A DNA stretch of 22,211 bases from UBA1783 sp964449115. Its GTDB lineage: Bacteria; Bacillota_I; Bacilli_A; Erysipelotrichales; Erysipelotrichaceae. The stretch is taken from the NCBI GenBank assembly GCA_964449115.1, contig CAYUXW010000028.1, forward strand, positions 1 through 22,211, in the 5' to 3' direction. This document shows positions 15,665 to 22,211 of the stretch, piece after piece. Below the pieces are notes generated by a model. That model was not told the origin of the DNA. It did not search any database and saw nothing but the letters and a program-made list of their open reading frames with translations. Position numbers and translations under genes: made by a program. Position 1 is the first letter of the stretch; every line of letters begins with the position of its first letter.

Positions 15665-15693
15665 ATATTACTAAATTAAAGAATAGATGTAAA
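15665..15693 (-). promoter_or_regulatory. Candidate ispG promoter
   Basis: On the minus strand TTTACA (15693-15688) is followed after 17 bases by TAATAT (15670-15665). Another TATAAT overlaps at a spacing of 20, so the exact -10 is uncertain. Confidence 0.4.
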
Positions 15694-15697
15694 AGTA

Positions 15698-15727
15698 TTG
15701 CAAAAAATCATCATTATATGCTATTAT
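15698..15727 (+). promoter_or_regulatory. Promoter of rpmG
   Basis: TTGCAA (15698-15703), 18 bases, then TATTAT (15722-15727) with an extended TG at 15719-15720. It points at rpmG, with GGAGGG and the GTG start about 35 bases further. Confidence 0.65.
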
Positions 15728-15761
15728 ACATAAGCAAAGTTTGAAAACGGAGGGATTAAAC

Positions 15762-15911
15762 GTGAGAGATAACATTCAATTTAAGTGCAGCGAATGTGGT
15801 GAAGAAAACTACTTAGGTTCTCGTAATAAGAGAAAACATCCTCAAAGAATGGAAATCAAGAAATATTGCCCACGTTGCAATAAAATGACTATCCATAAGG
15901 AGAAAAGGTAG
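15762..15911 (+). CDS. rpmG: 50S ribosomal protein L33
   Basis: A 49-codon gene for large-subunit protein L33. The product begins MRDNIQFKCSECG and holds two zinc-ribbon pairs, Cys9/Cys12 (CSEC) and Cys36/Cys39 (CPRC), so it is the zinc-binding (C+) form. The basic middle part SRNKRKHPQRMEIKKY is typical of L33. It starts with GTG at 15762, 7 bases after GGAGGG (15749-15754), and has its own promoter and terminator. Many Firmicutes have a second, zinc-free L33 expressed when zinc is short; none is in this window. Confidence 0.95.
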   Translation: MRDNIQFKCSECGEENYLGSRNKRKHPQRMEIKKYCPRCNKMTIHKEKR

Positions 15912-15938
15912 AAGCCTGTTTATTAAGGCTTTTTCTTT
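15912..15938 (+). terminator. Terminator after rpmG
   Basis: AAGCCT (15912-15917) and AGGCTT (15926-15931) form a 6-bp stem with an 8-base loop, followed by TTTTCTTT. It lies just before the hydrolase start, so the next gene depends on read-through or attenuation. Confidence 0.75.
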
Positions 15939-15949
15939 AGGTGACTGAT

Positions 15950-16552
15950 ATGAAGGTAGAAATAGTAAGAGTAGGGATGTTTCAGACCAATTGCTATCTT
16001 GTTTATAACGATAGTGAAATGTTGATAATTGATCCCGGAGCATCTTTCAAAAAAATTGATGAAGCCATTTCAAAACATGAAAATGTTAAAGTTGTCGCTA
16101 TCCTTTTGACGCATGGTCACTTTGACCATATTGGAGCAGCTGATAAGCTTAAAGAAAAATACAACTGCCCAATAATTGCCAGTAAAGATGATGAAAAAAT
16201 ACTGAGAAATATCAAATACAATAGTCTGGCTGGATTTGCAGCTGAGGTTGAAAATGATATTGACTGGATTGAAAAGGATGAACTTACCATTGGTTCAATT
16301 AATGTTAAGGTATTATTTACTCCAGGTCATTCTGCTGGATCGGTTATGTATATAATTGACAACAAATTATTCAGTGGTGATACTCTATTCAGGCTATCAG
16401 TTGGTAGAACAGATTTATATTCAGGCAGCAGTTATCTGTTAAGAGAATCTTTGCAGCAGCTATATAATCTGGATCGAGATATGATTGTCTATCCAGGACA
16501 TGAAGGTTCAACAACAGTTGGCTTTGAGCTGGACCACAATCCATATATTTAA
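15950..16552 (+). CDS. Metallo-beta-lactamase-fold hydrolase (YqgX/glyoxalase II-like)
   Basis: This is a 200-residue cytosolic binuclear-metal hydrolase. THGHFDH gives His55, His57, Asp59 and His60; His127 (PGHS), Asp144 (SGDT) and His184 (YPGHE) complete the two metal sites. The small size, without the C-terminal helical domain of classical glyoxalase II, suits the YqgX group. In Bacillus yqgX also lies just upstream of comGA, so the synteny is conserved, though no role in competence is known to me. ATG 15950 is preferred because AGGTGA (15939-15944) then serves as ribosome binding site; the GTG at 15941 lies inside that site. The true substrate is unknown. Confidence 0.9.
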   Translation: MKVEIVRVGMFQTNCYLVYNDSEMLIIDPGASFKKIDEAISKHENVKVVAILLTHGHFDHIGAADKLKEKYNCPIIASKDDEKILRNIKYNSLAGFAAEVENDIDWIEKDELTIGSINVKVLFTPGHSAGSVMYIIDNKLFSGDTLFRLSVGRTDLYSGSSYLLRESLQQLYNLDRDMIVYPGHEGSTTVGFELDHNPYI

Positions 16553-16575
16553 AAGTAACGAAAGTTACTTTTTTA
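16551..16575 (+). terminator. Terminator before the comG operon
   Basis: AAAAGTAAC (16551-16559) and GTTACTTTT (16564-16572) make a 9-bp stem closed by a GAAA tetraloop, followed by T-residues. It insulates comGA from the hydrolase gene. Confidence 0.85.
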
Positions 16576-16591
16576 TTTAGGGAAATCGTAT

Positions 16592-16613
16592 TTGACATTC
16601 AAAAATAGAATGT
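16592..16613 (+). promoter_or_regulatory. Inverted repeat and TTGACA element directly before comGA
   Basis: A perfect -35-like TTGACA (16592-16597) stands only 17 bases before the comGA ATG, too close for a normal promoter. ACATTC (16595-16600) and GAATGT (16608-16613) form a perfect 6-bp inverted repeat with a 7-base AAAAATA centre, ending at the ATG. No Shine-Dalgarno is present in this interval. It may be a competence-regulator site or a translational hairpin. Confidence 0.45.
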
Positions 16614-17570
16614 ATGGAAAATAGATTTGAACAGATTTTAAAAGAAGCAGTACAGAAAAAGAGTACTGATATTCATTTTTTAATCAATGATGAGGGTATT
16701 TCAATCAATGTAAGAACAATAGATGGCTTGATTAAACTGGATAGTTTTCCAGATGATGTCAAGTTATTTAATTATCTTCAATATCAAGCCCATCTAGATA
16801 TAACATCCCATAAACCCCAATCAGGTTCTTTCAGTTATTTCTTTGAAGGAACGTACTATGATTTTCGTTTTGCGGTCTTAATCACATCAAAAAATAAAAG
16901 TGGTGTTTTAAGAATCCTTAATTGTCATGATGGCTTATCACTTGAACAGCTGACCTTTGAAAAGGAAATGCACCAATTGTTTATCAAGTGTATCAATCAA
17001 AGAAGTGGACTGATTCTTTTTTCAGGATTAACAGGCAGTGGAAAAACTACAACTATGTATTCCTTGTTAAAACTGCTAAAAGATAAAACTATTTATTCTT
17101 TGGAAGATCCTATCGAAGTGATTCAAAGTGAAATTACTCAACTGGAAATTAACGAAAGAATCGGATTTGATTTTTCGGAGGGTATCAGACAGATACTGAG
17201 ACATAATCCTGATGTATTGATGATTGGAGAAATCAGAGATGAAAAAACAGCTAAAAGTGCTGTAAGGGCAGCATTGACAGGCACCTTGGTAATCAGTTCA
17301 ATCCATTCTAAAAGTACAGTCAGTGCTATACATCGAATAATGGAATTAGGGGTTAAGAAAGAAGATTTGGTGGATGCTTTATCATATATCTTTAATCAGC
17401 GTCTGTTTAAACGTTATGGACAAAATAATTATGTCTGCATCTATGATTACTTAAATAATGAAGAAATAAGTAACTATTTAAATAAAGAAAAGGTAGAAAC
17501 AAAAATGCTGCAGAAGATAAAAATGGCAGAAGATCAGCAAATTATTGAAGGGAATAATCAATATGAATAA
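16614..17570 (+). CDS. comGA: ComGA-type competence traffic ATPase (PilB/GspE family)
   Basis: ComGA is the cytoplasmic ATPase that drives assembly of the competence pseudopilus for DNA uptake. The 318-residue protein has the short N-terminal domain of ComGA, Walker A GLTGSGKTT (138-146), the Asp box around YSLEDPIE (161-168), Walker B LMIGEIRD (202-209) and the His box ISSIHSK (227-233). The tetracysteine zinc motif found in GspE is absent, as is common in ComGA. A terminator ends just upstream, so transcription must start in the short gap 16576-16613 or by read-through. The start lacks a ribosome binding site. It overlaps comGB by 8 bases. Confidence 0.94.
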   Translation: MENRFEQILKEAVQKKSTDIHFLINDEGISINVRTIDGLIKLDSFPDDVKLFNYLQYQAHLDITSHKPQSGSFSYFFEGTYYDFRFAVLITSKNKSGVLRILNCHDGLSLEQLTFEKEMHQLFIKCINQRSGLILFSGLTGSGKTTTMYSLLKLLKDKTIYSLEDPIEVIQSEITQLEINERIGFDFSEGIRQILRHNPDVLMIGEIRDEKTAKSAVRAALTGTLVISSIHSKSTVSAIHRIMELGVKKEDLVDALSYIFNQRLFKRYGQNNYVCIYDYLNNEEISNYLNKEKVETKMLQKIKMAEDQQIIEGNNQYE

Positions 17571-18537
17571 AATGGGGAACTATAAATGGTTGATGTTGGC
17601 CAAATTGATGGAAAGATATGGCAGTATCAAGGAAAGTTTTCTGATGTTGGAAAAAATGTATCCGAAAACAAAGAGAATTAATGAAATAAACCAGAGACTA
17701 TCTAAAGGAGATCCGCTTAAGGACATATTGAATAATGATGCTTTTGAAAAACAGCTGTCATTCTATATTCAATACATCGATATCATGCAGGCAATCAGAA
17801 TCAACTACCAGAAAATAAAACAAAGTGAAAAAATTAAAAAAGATTTGCTGGAAAAGATTGCCTATCAAATTATTCTTTTGATAAGTTCCATTTTCCTTTT
17901 GATTCTTTTTACAGAACTGGTTTTACCCAATATGATAATCAGCCTGGATTTAACCAATCAGAAAACAGATTCAATTATTATGACTTTTCGAATTATCAAT
18001 ATTGTCAAGGATATTGTACTAATAGGATTGTTAATTTTATTTATCTTTATAATCTATATAAAAGTTTCCAAAAAAGAAGCCCATCTCTGGCTGTTATTTC
18101 ACAAAATAGGGAAAGACAAAATAATCAGGGTAATAGCAACCTATTATCTGGTTAATGATTTGGCTATCTTTTTAGAAAATGGCTTGTCCTTACATCAGAG
18201 TCTGGATATTTTGCGTTTTAACAAAACCAACAGATTGACAGCTTTGCTGGCTCATCATTTTAATGAAGAATTGCTAAAGGGCAGTGATTTTGAATCAAGT
18301 TTAAATATCGAGTTTTTTGATGATGAATTTCATTCAATCTGTCTATATGGCTTAAAAGACAACGATTTTATCGCAGCTATTAATGATTACAGGCAGATTA
18401 GCAGTTTTAAGTTTGAACAGCTGATAAAAAGAACAAGTGTTGTATTTCAGACGATTTGCTATCTGTTTGTGGCAATAATAATTATTTTGGCATATCAGGT
18501 ATTACTGATGCCTTTGGAAATGTTACAGGAATTTTAA
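17563..18537 (+). CDS. comGB: ComGB-type competence membrane protein (GspF family)
   Basis: This is the polytopic membrane platform of the pseudopilus machine. The 324-residue protein has a soluble T2SSF domain, two membrane spans at about 101-119 and 151-167, a second soluble domain (LVNDLAIFLENGLSLHQSL marks its beginning) and a last span at about 293-316. ATG 17563 is chosen because AAGGGA (17548-17553) lies upstream within comGA; the TTG six codons earlier is part of that site. The second gene of the comG operon. Confidence 0.92.
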   Translation: MNKMGNYKWLMLAKLMERYGSIKESFLMLEKMYPKTKRINEINQRLSKGDPLKDILNNDAFEKQLSFYIQYIDIMQAIRINYQKIKQSEKIKKDLLEKIAYQIILLISSIFLLILFTELVLPNMIISLDLTNQKTDSIIMTFRIINIVKDIVLIGLLILFIFIIYIKVSKKEAHLWLLFHKIGKDKIIRVIATYYLVNDLAIFLENGLSLHQSLDILRFNKTNRLTALLAHHFNEELLKGSDFESSLNIEFFDDEFHSICLYGLKDNDFIAAINDYRQISSFKFEQLIKRTSVVFQTICYLFVAIIIILAYQVLLMPLEMLQEF

Positions 18538-18550
18538 AGGAGAAGTGATT

Positions 18551-18841
18551 ATGAAAAAAGGTTTTACGGTTTTGGAAATGATTCTTGTGTTATTGGTTAT
18601 AACGATAATCGTTTTAATTACAATCACTAATATTGCAGAGAAGAAAAGGATAATTGACAATGTCGGATGCAAGGCACTGATTGAAGTGGTTAATTCTCAG
18701 ATACTGACCTATGAATTAAATGGTAATAGAGTAAGTGACATTCAACAATTGGTTGAAGCAGGATTAATTACTCAAGCTCAAACGGTTTGCCCTAATGGGT
18801 CAAAGATTGTGATAGAAAATGGTCAGGCAACAGTTAAATAA
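18551..18841 (+). CDS. comGC: ComGC-type major competence pseudopilin
   Basis: The main subunit of the competence pseudopilus. The 96-residue precursor begins MKKG|FTVLEMI, a type IV prepilin cleavage site with Glu at mature position 5, followed by a 20-residue hydrophobic helix. Two cysteines in the mature part (in VGCKAL and TVCPNG) may form a disulfide, as in Bacillus ComGC. AAGGAG stands before the ATG. A GTG two codons upstream is an alternative but worse-placed start. No prepilin peptidase (comC) is in the window, so it must be encoded elsewhere. Confidence 0.94.
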   Translation: MKKGFTVLEMILVLLVITIIVLITITNIAEKKRIIDNVGCKALIEVVNSQILTYELNGNRVSDIQQLVEAGLITQAQTVCPNGSKIVIENGQATVK

Positions 18842-19145
18842 AGGCTATTCATTATTGGAAACTATCTTTGTATTATTTATTTTAAGTGTTTTGATGTTGA
18901 TGATTACGCCGATATTTAAAACAAGCGTAAAAAGAAATTCAACATTAATTATCAATGAAATAGTGATGGTTCAATATGAAGCGATATTACAGAGTTACTA
19001 TGAAGAATATGATAATGAGGAAGTATATATCAGGTTTAATCGAATTGGAAACGTAAATATGGCAAATACTTATGATATTGAAGGAAATGAAATAGTGGTT
19101 TCACTTGGCACAGGGAGAGTATATGACAAACATAAAGAAAGGTAG
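18819..19145 (+). CDS. comGD: ComGD-like minor pseudopilin
   Basis: A 108-residue minor pseudopilin. The leader MVRQQLNKG is followed by YSLLETIFVLFIL, the prepilin cleavage site with Glu5 and hydrophobic helix. The rest is weakly conserved, as is usual. It begins 23 bases before the end of comGC, so the two are coupled. Naming as comGD follows order in the operon. Confidence 0.85.
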   Translation: MVRQQLNKGYSLLETIFVLFILSVLMLMITPIFKTSVKRNSTLIINEIVMVQYEAILQSYYEEYDNEEVYIRFNRIGNVNMANTYDIEGNEIVVSLGTGRVYDKHKER

Positions 19146-19341
19146 CATCATTCTAGAAGCTATTATATCGATAATGGCTCTTACAATGGCAATAGCAATT
19201 CTAATCAACGTTTCAACGTTAAAAAACAGGGTTGCTAATTTACCAGAACCTAAGGATATGAACAAATATTGGAGAAACATCGAAAGATTCAAACTTTATT
19301 GTCCAATCGAATTACCAGTGGATATAGCCTTATCGAATTGA
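19123..19341 (+). CDS. comGE: ComGE-like minor pseudopilin
   Basis: A 72-residue protein starting MTNIKKG|SIILEAIISIMALTM: a prepilin site with Glu5 and a hydrophobic helix, then a short hydrophilic tail. ATG 19123 has GGGAGAG directly upstream; a TTG six codons earlier is less likely. It is short compared with the Bacillus protein (about 115 residues), and its 3' end is deeply overlapped by the next pseudopilin gene. Confidence 0.8.
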   Translation: MTNIKKGSIILEAIISIMALTMAIAILINVSTLKNRVANLPEPKDMNKYWRNIERFKLYCPIELPVDIALSN

Positions 19342-19703
19342 TATTAGCTTTGTTTATCGTTTCTTTCCTTGTTACTTTGACTGTGCCTATATTAAAAACA
19401 ACTTCCCAGCTGATGCAAGAAGATATTTATATTTATCAAGATGAAATCGGCTTATATCAGATGCAGATAATTTTGGCTACCAACGAAATAACTTCAGTTG
19501 ACAGTTACGAAATTACTTATAATACTGAAAAAAATGAATGTCATATATCATTGGTGAACTTTAATGTTATTTCTCAACCTGGTTTTATCTGTTTTCTAAA
19601 AGATGTTGACAATGTCTATTTTTACCAGCATTTTGGAATTATTTATATCGATTATGAAAGGGATGGTAAGTTTTACACTTATCCAATAGCCTATGCTCAA
19701 TAA
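19269..19703 (+). CDS. comGF: ComGF-like minor pseudopilin
   Basis: A pseudopilin of up to 144 residues: SG|YSLIELILALFIVSF is the cleavage site with Glu5 and the hydrophobic helix, followed by a beta-rich C-terminal domain. The start is uncertain. No ATG or GTG is in frame before the motif; only TTG at 19269 (18-residue leader) or TTG at 19299 (8-residue leader) are possible and neither has a good ribosome binding site. The gene overlaps comGE by 43-73 bases, so translation is probably coupled to comGE. Confidence 0.82.
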   Translation: MEKHRKIQTLLSNRITSGYSLIELILALFIVSFLVTLTVPILKTTSQLMQEDIYIYQDEIGLYQMQIILATNEITSVDSYEITYNTEKNECHISLVNFNVISQPGFICFLKDVDNVYFYQHFGIIYIDYERDGKFYTYPIAYAQ

Positions 19704-20040
19704 AAAAGGATTTATATCTGTCTACTTTCTTTTAGTATTGACAGTAGTATCTATATGTTGTAGTTATATTCTGGTTGGTTTAAATCAACATTTATATTTT
19801 AGAAAAAGACTTGATACTTTCAGAAGATTAAATAATGCCGAAGTTTTAACTATTATGAGAGTAAAAAAGGCATATAAAAACTTTAAAGAGAAGGATGAAA
19901 TATTAACATATAAGAATTGTATAATTGATATTTCCATTGATGGCTTTAAAGCTTATATAACCATTTCCTATCATGATTCCATTAGAGAAAGAGAAGCTTT
20001 TTATAATATGGAATATGAACTTTTCAGCATTTACAAATAA
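19693..20040 (+). CDS. comGG: ComGG-like minor pseudopilin
   Basis: The last gene of the comG operon, 115 residues. MLNKKG|FISVYFLLVLTVVS is a prepilin-like leader and helix, but mature position 5 is Tyr, not Glu. Lack of Glu5 is a known trait of the tip-like GspK and ComGG proteins, so this supports the assignment. It overlaps comGF by 11 bases. No terminator follows directly; the promoter of a non-coding RNA begins six bases after the stop. Confidence 0.8.
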   Translation: MLNKKGFISVYFLLVLTVVSICCSYILVGLNQHLYFRKRLDTFRRLNNAEVLTIMRVKKAYKNFKEKDEILTYKNCIIDISIDGFKAYITISYHDSIREREAFYNMEYELFSIYK

Positions 20041-20045
20041 TGACT

Positions 20046-20074
20046 TTTACAAAAAAGAAAATATCTTATATAAT
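20046..20074 (+). promoter_or_regulatory. Strong promoter of the 6S-like RNA
   Basis: TTTACA (20046-20051), exactly 17 bases, then a perfect TATAAT (20069-20074). The start point should be at about 20081. Confidence 0.8.
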
Positions 20075-20080
20075 GTAATT

Positions 20081-20228
20081 GTCAAAGACAAAACGTTTCC
20101 GACACAGAAGATATCGGGAGTTCGGATGTCGCTTATCCGTGTGAAGGCCTGTATGTTTTATGGGAATCCTAAGAATAAACGCAGAACACCCACCTAGTAT
20201 AGAAGGGGAATAGTCTTCATACTTTGAC
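20081..20228 (+). ncRNA. ssrS: Structured small RNA, probable 6S RNA
   Basis: A non-coding stretch with its own consensus promoter and terminator. The first bases GTCAAAG (20081-20087) pair with CTTTGAC (20222-20228), closing the molecule end to end. Inside, GAAGAT (20107-20112) can pair with GTCTTC (20213-20218); CGGAT/ATCCG (20123-20127/20135-20139) and CTGT..GTTT.A/TAAAC-GCAG (20149-20160/20176-20184) form internal hairpins. This rod-like form of about 150-175 nt, with GAACACCCACCT at 20184-20195, agrees with my memory of Firmicute 6S RNAs, which bind the housekeeping RNA polymerase holoenzyme and restrain it in stationary phase. No signatures of SRP RNA, tmRNA or RNase P RNA are seen. A covariance-model search would settle it. 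Confidence 0.65.
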
Positions 20229-20255
20229 AAAAAAGACCTTGTCGGGTCTTTTTTA
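20229..20255 (+). terminator. Terminator of the 6S-like RNA
   Basis: AAAAAAGACC (20229-20238) and GGTCTTTTTT (20245-20254) form a 10-bp stem with a 6-base loop and T-run. Confidence 0.88.
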
Positions 20256-20268
20256 TTACTATATTAAC

Positions 20269-20296
20269 TTGAAAAAAATGATTTATTTGTTACAAT
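20269..20296 (+). promoter_or_regulatory. Promoter of yneF
   Basis: TTGAAA (20269-20274), 16 bases, then TACAAT (20291-20296) with an extended TG at 20288-20289. The ATG follows at 20323. Confidence 0.7.
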
Positions 20297-20322
20297 TGTT
20301 GTAGAAGAAAGAGGGATGAGTT

Positions 20323-20538
20323 ATGAATTTTTGGATGTCTCTATTATATGTAGTTATTGGTGCAGTAATTGGAGCTGTAGCTGGATGGTATTTTACCAGA
20401 AAGGCATTTGAAAAACAGTTGAAAGAAAACCCACCAATTAATGAAAAAATGATTCGAGCAATGTTTATGCAAATGGGACGCAAACCTTCTGAGGCTCAAA
20501 TCAGAGCAGTCATGAGGAGCATGAATCAAAATCAATAA
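20323..20538 (+). CDS. yneF: YneF family (UPF0154) small membrane protein
   Basis: A 71-residue protein with one N-terminal membrane span (about 4-24, glycine/alanine-rich: VVIGAVIGAVAGWYF) and a conserved cytoplasmic part: NPPINEKMIRAMFMQMGRKPSE and IRAVMRSM. This is the pattern of the YneF/UPF0154 family found throughout Firmicutes and Mollicutes, with no defined function. GAGGGATGAG stands before the ATG; promoter and terminator make it a single-gene unit. Confidence 0.92.
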   Translation: MNFWMSLLYVVIGAVIGAVAGWYFTRKAFEKQLKENPPINEKMIRAMFMQMGRKPSEAQIRAVMRSMNQNQ

Positions 20539-20544
20539 GTATGG

Positions 20545-20577
20545 AAAGCCCAGGAATAGTTAACTGGGCTTTTTTTG
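20545..20577 (+). terminator. Strong terminator after yneF
   Basis: AAAGCCCAG (20545-20553) and CTGGGCTTT (20564-20572) form a perfect 9-bp stem with a 10-base loop, followed by a run of T. Confidence 0.92.
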
Positions 20578-20707
20578 ATCTAACAAATATATTATAAAAA
20601 AATAATCAAGAAAATTTTAGAAAAATAAGTTTGTAAATAAATTGAAATTTATAAGCAAATATAAAATTACTTTTTTTATAACAGTGTTTGCTTTATTTTC
20701 CTAATTC

Positions 20708-20735
20708 TTGAAAAAAATAGTAATTTTGTTAAAAT
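20708..20735 (+). promoter_or_regulatory. Promoter of the iron-sulfur protein gene
   Basis: TTGAAA (20708-20713), 16 bases, TAAAAT (20730-20735) with an extended TG at 20727-20728. AAAGGAG at 20741-20747 and ATG at 20757 follow. The rest of the gap 20578-20707 is AT-rich without recognisable features. Confidence 0.55.
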
Positions 20736-20756
20736 TTTAGAAAGGAGTATATTGTA

Positions 20757-21918
20757 ATGAAAAATTTAGATTCTTTTGATTTTTTTTTGTAGCGGTTGTG
20801 GATTATGTTCTAATATTTGTCCTACAAATGCTATTGCAATAGAAATGAATAATGAAGGGTTTTATCATTATGTTATTGAAAATAGTAAGTGTATTGAATG
20901 TAAAAAATGCATAAAGAAATGTCCAGTATTAAATTATAAAAATAATAATGATATAAAGCCTTTGGAATGCTATGCCGCTTATAACCGTAATGATTCAGTT
21001 TTGAAACAATCTTCATCTGGAGGTGTTTTTACTGCATTGGCAGAAAAAATTATTTCTAATAATGGTTTGGTTGCGGGTGTTATTATTGACGATAAAATCA
21101 AACATATAATTGTGGATAATTTTGAAGATTTAGAAAAGTTGAGAGGTTCTAAATATTTACAAAGTTATACGGGTGGTATTTACAATGAGGTTGTAAAAAA
21201 ACTTAAAGAAAATAAAAAAGTCCTTTTTACCGGGACTCCTTGCCAATGCGCTGCTATGAGAAATATGATTGAAGATGAAAATTTATATGTAGTTGATATC
21301 GTTTGTCATGGCGTTCCATCGTATAAAGTTTTTGACAAAGCTAATAATGACAGATACAATGACAAATTTATTGGAATAAAAAGAGTGAAAGATAAATCTT
21401 GGTTAAATAGAAAAAATGAATATTATAAAGAAAAAGGTAAAGTATCCCATGAAGAAGAATATAAAAAAGATACATTTATTATGGGTTTTCATAACAAACA
21501 CTATTTAAATGATATTTGTTATAATTGTATTTTTGCAAATGGAATTCACACTAGTGATATTACAATCGGAGATTTTTGGGGTGTAGATAGAAGTAATCCT
21601 AAGCTGTACCTAAAAAATAAGGATAAGGGAGTTTCAATAGTAGTCATAAATACTAAAAAAGGGCAAAAATTTTTCGATTCAATAAAAGGAAAATTGATTT
21701 TTTCATTTGCTGATTATAATATTGCGTGCAAAAACAACCCTAGAATCAATGATGGAATTTACTCAGAAGAAATTAGAAAAAGAAAAAAAGAGTTTGATGT
21801 TAATATTGATTTTACAAATCCAATTTTTAGTTCAAGCAATGCTAAAGAGCCAAGTTGTTTTAGAAAATTTCTATCGAAAATCAAAACATTAATTTTGGCA
21901 ATAATAAAAAATAAATAA
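20757..21918 (+). CDS. F420-hydrogenase beta-subunit family iron-sulfur protein, frameshifted at a 9-T tract
   Basis: The reading frame from ATG 20757, which has AAAGGAG 9 bases upstream, meets TAG at 20790-20792 because of a run of nine T (20780-20788). With eight T the frame would join the downstream one and give a complete 386-residue protein. That protein holds CSGCGLCSNICP and CIECKKCIKKCP, two [4Fe-4S] ferredoxin sites, then the family motifs SSGGVFTAL, GTPCQCAAM, VCHGVPS and DITIGDFWGVD of the FrhB-like domain. Homologues often lie in capsule/exopolysaccharide clusters beside pyruvyl transferases; their exact reaction is not known to me. A rescue start at TTG 20776 would keep both clusters but has no ribosome binding site. 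Either a pseudogene, a sequencing error, or a slippage switch. Codon use is AT-rich compared with the housekeeping genes. Confidence 0.78.
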
Positions 21919-22211
21919 TATTTGAACAATATTCGTATTTGTAAGAATAAAGTATGGTGAATAATATTAGTGGAAAATAGTTATGGAAAAAAAGATGAAA
22001 TGGTAATTAATAAGGTTTATATTTATATATAAAAATCATATTATACAATTAATTCTATTATTTAACTTATTCTTTTATTAATGCATTATTGATAATGCTT
22101 TTTAAATCACAATTTGCTTAGAAAAAATAAAAAGAATATTATTTTCACAAAAAAAATCGCGAAATAAAATAGTTAATTCCGGTTTTTTAAAAAGTCTTTA
22201 AATTACAGAAC
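21919..22211. other. AT-rich stretch without genes at the end of the window
   Basis: Only very short frames are present on both strands. A GTG-started frame near 21971 runs about 20 codons to a stop and has no clear ribosome binding site. Short A/T hairpins occur, but no convincing terminator, promoter or repeat could be identified. It may be the decayed start of a further accessory gene or simply a long intergenic region. Confidence 0.5.

Noticed and set aside
15941..15949. GTG at 15941 as the start of the hydrolase gene
   Set aside because: It lies inside AGGTGA, which is better read as the ribosome binding site of ATG 15950.
16606..16611. TAGAAT as the -10 box of comGA
   Set aside because: The start point would fall after the ATG at 16614, and no in-frame alternative start follows.
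19973..20197. A 74-codon plus-strand frame overlapping comGG and the small RNA
   Set aside because: It has no ribosome binding site, resembles no protein, and runs through the promoter and folded part of the 6S-like RNA.

Overview
The window is low-GC, AT-rich DNA of a Gram-positive bacterium. Strong AGGAGG-type ribosome binding sites, a complete comG competence operon, the MEP isoprenoid genes ispG and ispH, and LspA/RluD/Nfo/YneF orthologues place it in Bacillota. The gene mix (DUF1015, a cysteine-synthase-like enzyme and serA/serC together; rhomboid next to comEB) would suit Erysipelotrichia, but that rank is inference. No tRNA, rRNA or CRISPR array was seen. Most of the window is chromosomal housekeeping DNA with tightly packed, often overlapping genes.

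Layout. (1) 1-128: two short direct repeats that may be the end of a mobile element, then a promoter. (2) 129-3250, plus strand: lspA, an rluD-type pseudouridine synthase, a rhomboid protease and comEB, closed by a bidirectional terminator. (3) 3311-4703, minus strand: ispH and a degenerate P-loop kinase-like protein. (4) 4781-6975, plus strand: a CshB-type DEAD-box helicase and nfo, overlapping by 4 bases; ispH, cshB and nfo are also neighbours in Bacillus. (5) 7085-9638: a more AT-rich stand-alone PD-(D/E)XK nuclease with its own leader, and a Gfo/Idh/MocA oxidoreductase. This is the part most likely to be accessory. (6) 9758-14445: DUF1015 and a PLP cysteine-synthase-like enzyme on the plus strand, converging on serC-serA on the minus strand. 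Together they look like a serine/O-phosphoserine locus. (7) 14529-15590: ispG, minus. (8) 15762-16552: rpmG (49 codons) and a metallo-beta-lactamase-fold hydrolase of the YqgX kind. (9) 16614-20040: comGA to comGG, the DNA-uptake pseudopilus operon. (10) 20081-20255: a structured non-coding RNA with its own consensus promoter and terminator, best interpreted as 6S RNA. (11) 20323-20538: yneF. (12) 20757-21918: an iron-sulfur protein of the F420-hydrogenase beta-subunit family whose frame is broken by a 9-T tract right after the start, followed by AT-rich DNA without genes to the end. Such proteins often sit in surface-polysaccharide clusters, so an accessory cluster may begin here.

The most interesting points are the 9-T tract (candidate phase-variable switch or pseudogene), the P-loop-less kinase relative behind ispH, the DUF1015/PLP/serC-serA locus with a perfect palindrome in the serC promoter region, the unusual start region of comGA (inverted repeat where a Shine-Dalgarno should be), and a recurring TGTTAnAAT promoter element.
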